Below are positions 5,915 through 9,240 of a stretch of DNA of 9,240 nucleotides, in pieces. Position numbers and translations under genes: made by a program. How positions within the stretch are numbered: position 1 is the stretch's first letter; the number at the start of each line of letters is the position of its first letter. The notes below the pieces were generated by a model, which was not told the origin of the DNA, ran no database searches, and saw only the letters and a program-made list of their open reading frames with translations. Where the stretch lies: the NCBI GenBank assembly GCA_023136785.1, contig JAGLQP010000047.1:1-9240 (forward strand), in the 5' to 3' direction. This DNA comes from Spirochaetales bacterium (GTDB lineage: Bacteria > Spirochaetota > Spirochaetia > SZUA-6 > DRHE01).

Positions 5915-7936
5915 ATGCTCCGCCTGAGCGAATCTCTCAATCCCGAGCAGCTTCATGCCGTAGAGAGCATTGAAGGTCCGCTGCTGATCCTAGCCGGAGC
6001 GGGTTCCGGTAAAACCAGGGTCATCACCTACCGGATTGCCTACATGCTCAGCCAGGGTATTCCTCAGTCCACAATATTGGCCGTCACCTTTACCAACAAA
6101 GCGGCTCATGAGATGGCGAGCCGGGTTCGGGAGCTCTGCTCTCAGAAGCTGCAGAACCTAACGGTGGTAACCTTCCACGCCTTCGGGGCACGGGTGCTGA
6201 GAGAGCACGGTCATCATTTGGACTATCGCCGGAACTTCAGCATCTATGACGAGACGGACAAACAGGCTCTGATCAAAGAGAGTGCCCGCGATTTGGGCTT
6301 GTTGCGAAACAACAGGGACGGATTTGATCCGTACAGAGTCGCCTCGCTGTTCTCCCGTATAAAGTCCAAAACCGCTGAGTGGGGGGATGAAACGGCTCAT
6401 CTTCGGCCCCTGTTCGATGAGTACCAGAGTCGACTGAAACTGTTCAACGCCGTTGACTTCGCCGATTTGATCCGTCTGCCCATCAGGCTGCTGGAGCAGT
6501 CCCCTGAGGTCCGCTCGGCCCTGCAGCAGAGGTTCCGATATTTCATGGTCGATGAGTTCCAGGATACCTCCCAGCAGCAGTACCATCTCATCAAGTTGCT
6601 CGCCAGAGCTTCAGAAAATCTCTGCGTGGTCGGTGACGACGATCAGTCGATCTACTCCTGGCGGGGCGCTCACTTCGAGAACATCCTCCAGTTCGAGAGA
6701 GATTTCCCTGCGTTTCAAGAGGTCAAGCTCGAACAGAACTACAGATCCACCCGGAAAATTCTCCTGACGGCCAACCGGGTTATCCACAACAATCGAAATC
6801 GAAAAGGAAAGAATTTGTGGTCCGGATTGGCCGACGGAGAATCGGTGGTACTTAATTTTCCGGAGAATGAGCAGAAGGAGGGCGAGTTCATTGCAGAGAC
6901 GATTCGCAGTCTGGCCTTGAAGCAGCGCATTCCCCTGAATCAGTTCGGCGTACTGGTACGCACCAACGGTCTTACCCGGGCGATAGAAGAGGCCTTTGTA
7001 CGACAGAATCTACTCTATCAGGTTTCTGGAGGGATGAGCTTTTTCCAGCGCAAAGAGGTCAAGGACATCCTTGCCTACCTGAAGGTGATGGCCAACCCGG
7101 ACGACGACATGAACCTCTTGCGGATCATCAACACGCCCAGACGAGGGATCGGTAAGAAGGCGATGGAGGCGATCGTCGCCGCGGCGCGCAGCCGGGAGTG
7201 CTCCCTGTACTCTGCCCTCAACGCTCTGCACACCTCGGCGGACTCCGGAGCCGAGATTGCCTCCCTCCCTGAAAAAGCACCTGCGGTACTGGGGGAGTTC
7301 AGCGAACTGATCGAGTCCTTTCGATCCAGGTTCTTGAAGAGCAGGCAGTTGGCCTCGACCCTGGGTGCATTGGTGGAGGAGCTGGACTACTGGAGCTATC
7401 TGGTGCAGGAACATTCCCGGCCTGAAGTTGCCCGATGGAAGTACGGCAATGTCGAAGGGTTGATGGATTCGATATCCACCTACGAGGAGGATCCGGACAA
7501 TCTGGATCCGAACCTCTACGACTACCTCAACCGCATCACTCTGGTGTCCAGAGACAACCTGGAGGAGCAGAGCGGACAGGAGCGGGTCAACCTGATGACC
7601 ATACACGCGGCCAAGGGTCTGGAGTTCCACACCGTATTCATCGCCGGATTGGAAAAAGGGTTGATCCCCCACGCCCGTTCCCTTGAAGAAGGAGAGCACA
7701 GTGTGGAAGAGGAACGCCGCCTGTTCTACGTGGCCATCACCCGAGCCAAACAGCGTCTGTACCTGAGTTCCTGCAAAACCCGACGCCGCCGCGGAACCCT
7801 GGAGGAGGCCGAGCCTTCACCGTTTCTCGACGAGCTTCCCGCGGACTTGTTCGAGTACCATCGGGAGGACGAGGAGCTCAGCAGCGAGGAAGCCGGTCGT
7901 CTGTTTACAGAGATGAAAAACAAGTTGGGGCAGTAG
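5915..7936 (+). CDS. UvrD/Rep/PcrA-type superfamily 1 DNA helicase
   Basis: This is an ATP-driven 3'-5' DNA helicase acting in repair, restart of stalled replication, or clearing of proteins from DNA. The 673-residue protein shows the SF1A motifs in order: Q motif LNPEQ (8-12), Walker A AGAGSGKT (27-34, Lys33), motif Ia TFTNKAA, Walker B VDEFQDTS (Asp213, Glu214), motif III GDDDQSIYSWRG (240-251), motif IV QNYRST, motif V TIHAAKGLEF (562-571) and motif VI VAITRAKQ (Arg610). The length matches E. coli Rep; PcrA and UvrD are usually longer (about 720) because of a C-terminal RNA-polymerase-binding tail. Here the end is acidic and helical (about 640-673), with no sign of that domain. The ATG at 5915 follows the preceding TAG with no gap and no SD, suggesting translational coupling. 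Telling uvrD, rep and pcrA apart needs a phylogeny. Confidence 0.96.
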   Translation: MLRLSESLNPEQLHAVESIEGPLLILAGAGSGKTRVITYRIAYMLSQGIPQSTILAVTFTNKAAHEMASRVRELCSQKLQNLTVVTFHAFGARVLREHGHHLDYRRNFSIYDETDKQALIKESARDLGLLRNNRDGFDPYRVASLFSRIKSKTAEWGDETAHLRPLFDEYQSRLKLFNAVDFADLIRLPIRLLEQSPEVRSALQQRFRYFMVDEFQDTSQQQYHLIKLLARASENLCVVGDDDQSIYSWRGAHFENILQFERDFPAFQEVKLEQNYRSTRKILLTANRVIHNNRNRKGKNLWSGLADGESVVLNFPENEQKEGEFIAETIRSLALKQRIPLNQFGVLVRTNGLTRAIEEAFVRQNLLYQVSGGMSFFQRKEVKDILAYLKVMANPDDDMNLLRIINTPRRGIGKKAMEAIVAAARSRECSLYSALNALHTSADSGAEIASLPEKAPAVLGEFSELIESFRSRFLKSRQLASTLGALVEELDYWSYLVQEHSRPEVARWKYGNVEGLMDSISTYEEDPDNLDPNLYDYLNRITLVSRDNLEEQSGQERVNLMTIHAAKGLEFHTVFIAGLEKGLIPHARSLEEGEHSVEEERRLFYVAITRAKQRLYLSSCKTRRRRGTLEEAEPSPFLDELPADLFEYHREDEELSSEEAGRLFTEMKNKLGQ

Positions 7937-7957
7937 AGTGGATCAAACTACTCTTTG
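7936..7957 (+). terminator. Weak hairpin after the helicase gene
   Basis: GAGTGG (7936-7941) can pair with CTACTC (7948-7953), including one G-U pair, around the loop ATCAAA, followed by TTTG. The stem is short and the T run is only three, so this is at best a weak intrinsic terminator. It begins on the last base of the helicase stop codon. Confidence 0.3.
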
Positions 7958-7978
7958 TCGATGAGACGGATCTACCCC

Positions 7979-7992
7979 GGAACGGCCGTTCC
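7979..7992. repeat. Perfect 14-bp palindrome at the convergent junction
   Basis: GGAACGGCCGTTCC is its own reverse complement and lies 2 bp beyond the asd stop codon. As RNA it would give a 5-bp stem with a GGCC loop on either strand. There is no T run on either side, so it is not a canonical terminator; a protein site or an RNA 3'-end structure are alternatives. Confidence 0.5.
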
Positions 7993-7994
7993 CC

Positions 7995-9080
7995 CTACTT
8001 GGACTGCAGGTAGCCTTCGGCCTTGAGCAGCTCGGCGGTCAGCACGCCGCCGCCGGCGGCGCCGCGCAGGGTGTTGTGGGAGAGGCAGACGAAGCGCCAG
8101 TCCAGGATCAGATCTTCCCGCAGCCGGCCGATCGTGATGCCCATACCGCGTTCGTACTCCCGGTCCAGCTTGGTCTGGGGCCGGTTGTCCTCCTCGAAGT
8201 ACTTGAGGAAGGGCCGGGGGGCGCTGGGTAGATTGAGCTCCTGCGGTCTGGCCTTGAAGGCAGCCCACAGCTCGAGGATCCGCTCTTTGGTGGGTTTCTT
8301 TTGGAAGGAAACGAACACCGCCGCCAGATGACCGTCGCTGGCGGGCACGCGGATGCACTGGCTGGTGATAGCGGGTTTATCTGCGGTGATGATCTCACCG
8401 TTACTCAAGGCGCCCCACACCTTCAACGGCTCCCTCTCACTCTTCTCCTCTTCCCCGCCGATGTAGGGGATGACATTATCCTCCATCTCGGGCCAGTCCT
8501 TGAAAGTTTTCCCAGCACCGGAAATCGCCTGGTAGGTGCAGACGAAGACTTCTTGCGGAACAAAGCTCTTCAGGGGATGCAGGGCGGGCACGTAGCTCTG
8601 GATCGAGCAGTTGGGCTTTACCGCGATAAAACCGTTCTTCACACCGAGGCGTTTCTTCTGGCTCTCGATCACCGACAGGTGCTCCGGATTGATCTCGGGG
8701 ATCACCATCGGAACGTCGGGAGTCCAGCGATGAGCCGAATTGTTGGACACAACCGGCGTCTCTGCCCGGACGTAGCGCTCCTCGAGCTCACGGATCTGAT
8801 CTTTCGGCATGTCCACGGCACAGAAGATGAAGTCCACCCTCTCGCTGATCTGCTCCACCTCGGAGGCATTCTGCACTGTCAGAGCTCCGATCTGTTTAGG
8901 CACCGCCGTAGTCATTGCCCAGCGGCCCTTCACCGCCTCGGCGTAGGATTTTCCCGCCGAGCGCGCACTGGCGGATACAGAGACAACCTCGAACCAGGGG
9001 TGATCAGCGAGCAGACTGACGAAGCGCCGGCCCACCATGCCGGTGGCCCCTACCACACCGACCTTGAGCTTGATTTTCAT
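7995..9080 (-). CDS. asd: Aspartate-semialdehyde dehydrogenase, archaeal/fungal-like type
   Basis: Asd reduces aspartyl phosphate to aspartate semialdehyde with NADPH, the branch point to lysine/diaminopimelate, threonine and methionine. The 361-residue protein begins with the dinucleotide-binding VGVVGATGMVGRRF (7-20). The acyl-enzyme nucleophile is Cys158 in VKPNCSIQS, followed by the family's AISGAGKTF (185-193). The RVPASDGH block gives substrate-binding Arg244 and general base His251. The C-terminus ends with SHNTLRGAAGGGVLTAELL. The VKPNCS and RVPASDGH forms point to the archaeal/fungal branch, also found in various bacteria, rather than the E. coli type. The ATG at 9080 is preceded by GGGAGG and a closer GAGGT. 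It starts 18 nt after the ppdK stop and is probably co-transcribed with it. It converges on the helicase gene. Confidence 0.96.
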   Translation of the reverse strand: MKIKLKVGVVGATGMVGRRFVSLLADHPWFEVVSVSASARSAGKSYAEAVKGRWAMTTAVPKQIGALTVQNASEVEQISERVDFIFCAVDMPKDQIRELEERYVRAETPVVSNNSAHRWTPDVPMVIPEINPEHLSVIESQKKRLGVKNGFIAVKPNCSIQSYVPALHPLKSFVPQEVFVCTYQAISGAGKTFKDWPEMEDNVIPYIGGEEEKSEREPLKVWGALSNGEIITADKPAITSQCIRVPASDGHLAAVFVSFQKKPTKERILELWAAFKARPQELNLPSAPRPFLKYFEEDNRPQTKLDREYERGMGITIGRLREDLILDWRFVCLSHNTLRGAAGGGVLTAELLKAEGYLQSK

Positions 9081-9098
9081 GCTGAAGACCTCGCCTCC

Positions 9099-9240
9099 CT
9101 ACTTCTTCCTGTTGTTCACCACGGCCTGGGCCGCCGCCAGTCGGGCGATCGGTACACGGTAGGGGGAACAGCTGACGTAGTTCATCCCCACCCGGTAACA
9201 GAAGTCGATCGAGCTGGGATCGCCGCCGTGCTCGCCGCAG
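9099..9240 (-). CDS. ppdK: Pyruvate phosphate dikinase, C-terminal 46 residues
   Basis: Only the C-terminus is in the window. Forty-six residues precede the TAG at 9101-9099, opening with [14 protein letters not shown] and continuing with [18 protein letters not shown], which is the characteristic end of PPDK and its PEP/pyruvate-binding barrel. The first Cys visible corresponds to the active-site acid (Cys831 in the Clostridium symbiosum enzyme). PEP synthase has a related motif, but the [17 protein letters not shown] form is that of PPDK. The enzyme interconverts pyruvate, ATP and phosphate with PEP, AMP and diphosphate, often run in the glycolytic direction by anaerobes to save energy. The gene lies 18 nt upstream of asd on the same strand. 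Confidence 0.94.
   Translation of the reverse strand, partial: CGEHGGDPSSIDFCYRVGMNYVSCSPYRVPIARLAAAQAVVNNRKK

Noticed and set aside
7010..7699. Open 229-codon minus-strand reading frame inside the helicase gene.
   Set aside because: It is antisense to helicase motifs that are clearly coding; no independent support.
8035..8070. GC-rich triplet-like run (gccgccggcggcgccgc) suggesting a repeat or hairpin.
   Set aside because: It encodes the conserved GAAGGG stretch near the Asd C-terminus; glycine and alanine codons explain it.

Overview
The window is a fully gene-packed piece of chromosome, moderately GC-rich by eye, with ten protein genes (two cut by the window edges), no RNA genes, no CRISPR and no mobile elements. 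Gene content points to an anaerobic or microaerophilic spirochaete. The minus-strand order cdaA-cdaR-acpS-DUF2225-truA matches, from memory, the Borrelia burgdorferi order BB0008-BB0012, and a one-iron superoxide reductase suits an oxygen-sensitive host. This taxonomic assignment is inference and was not tested by a search.

Region 1 (1-4918, minus strand) is a tight six-gene operon read right to left: folP (dihydropteroate synthase with a long N-terminal extension), cdaA (membrane diadenylate cyclase, makes c-di-AMP), cdaR (YbbR-domain regulator of CdaA), acpS (holo-ACP synthase), a DUF2225 zinc-ribbon protein of unknown function, and truA (tRNA pseudouridine synthase, 3' end outside the window). 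Every junction is a short gap or an overlap (2 nt gap, 17 nt overlap, 4 nt overlap, 1 nt overlap, 5 nt gap), so the genes are very probably co-transcribed and translationally coupled.

Region 2 (4919-5027) is a 109 bp divergent intergenic region. It holds a convincing sigma-70-type promoter for the folP operon (TTGCAG-17-TACAAT) and a weaker candidate for the plus-strand genes.

Region 3 (5028-7936, plus strand) carries superoxide reductase, a small membrane protein of the COG2426/'small multidrug export' family, and a UvrD/Rep/PcrA-type helicase whose ATG directly abuts the previous stop codon. They plausibly form one transcript that joins oxidative-stress defence to DNA repair.

Region 4 (7937-7994) is the short convergent junction, with a weak hairpin and a perfect 14-bp palindrome. 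Region 5 (7995-9240, minus strand) holds asd (aspartate-semialdehyde dehydrogenase of the archaeal/fungal-like type) downstream of the 3' end of ppdK (pyruvate phosphate dikinase). The genes are recognisable housekeeping families. The most interesting items are the unexplained DUF2225 protein inside the c-di-AMP operon, the near-leaderless divergent folP promoter facing superoxide reductase, and the SOR/membrane protein/helicase unit. I do not see a clear new defence or mobile system.
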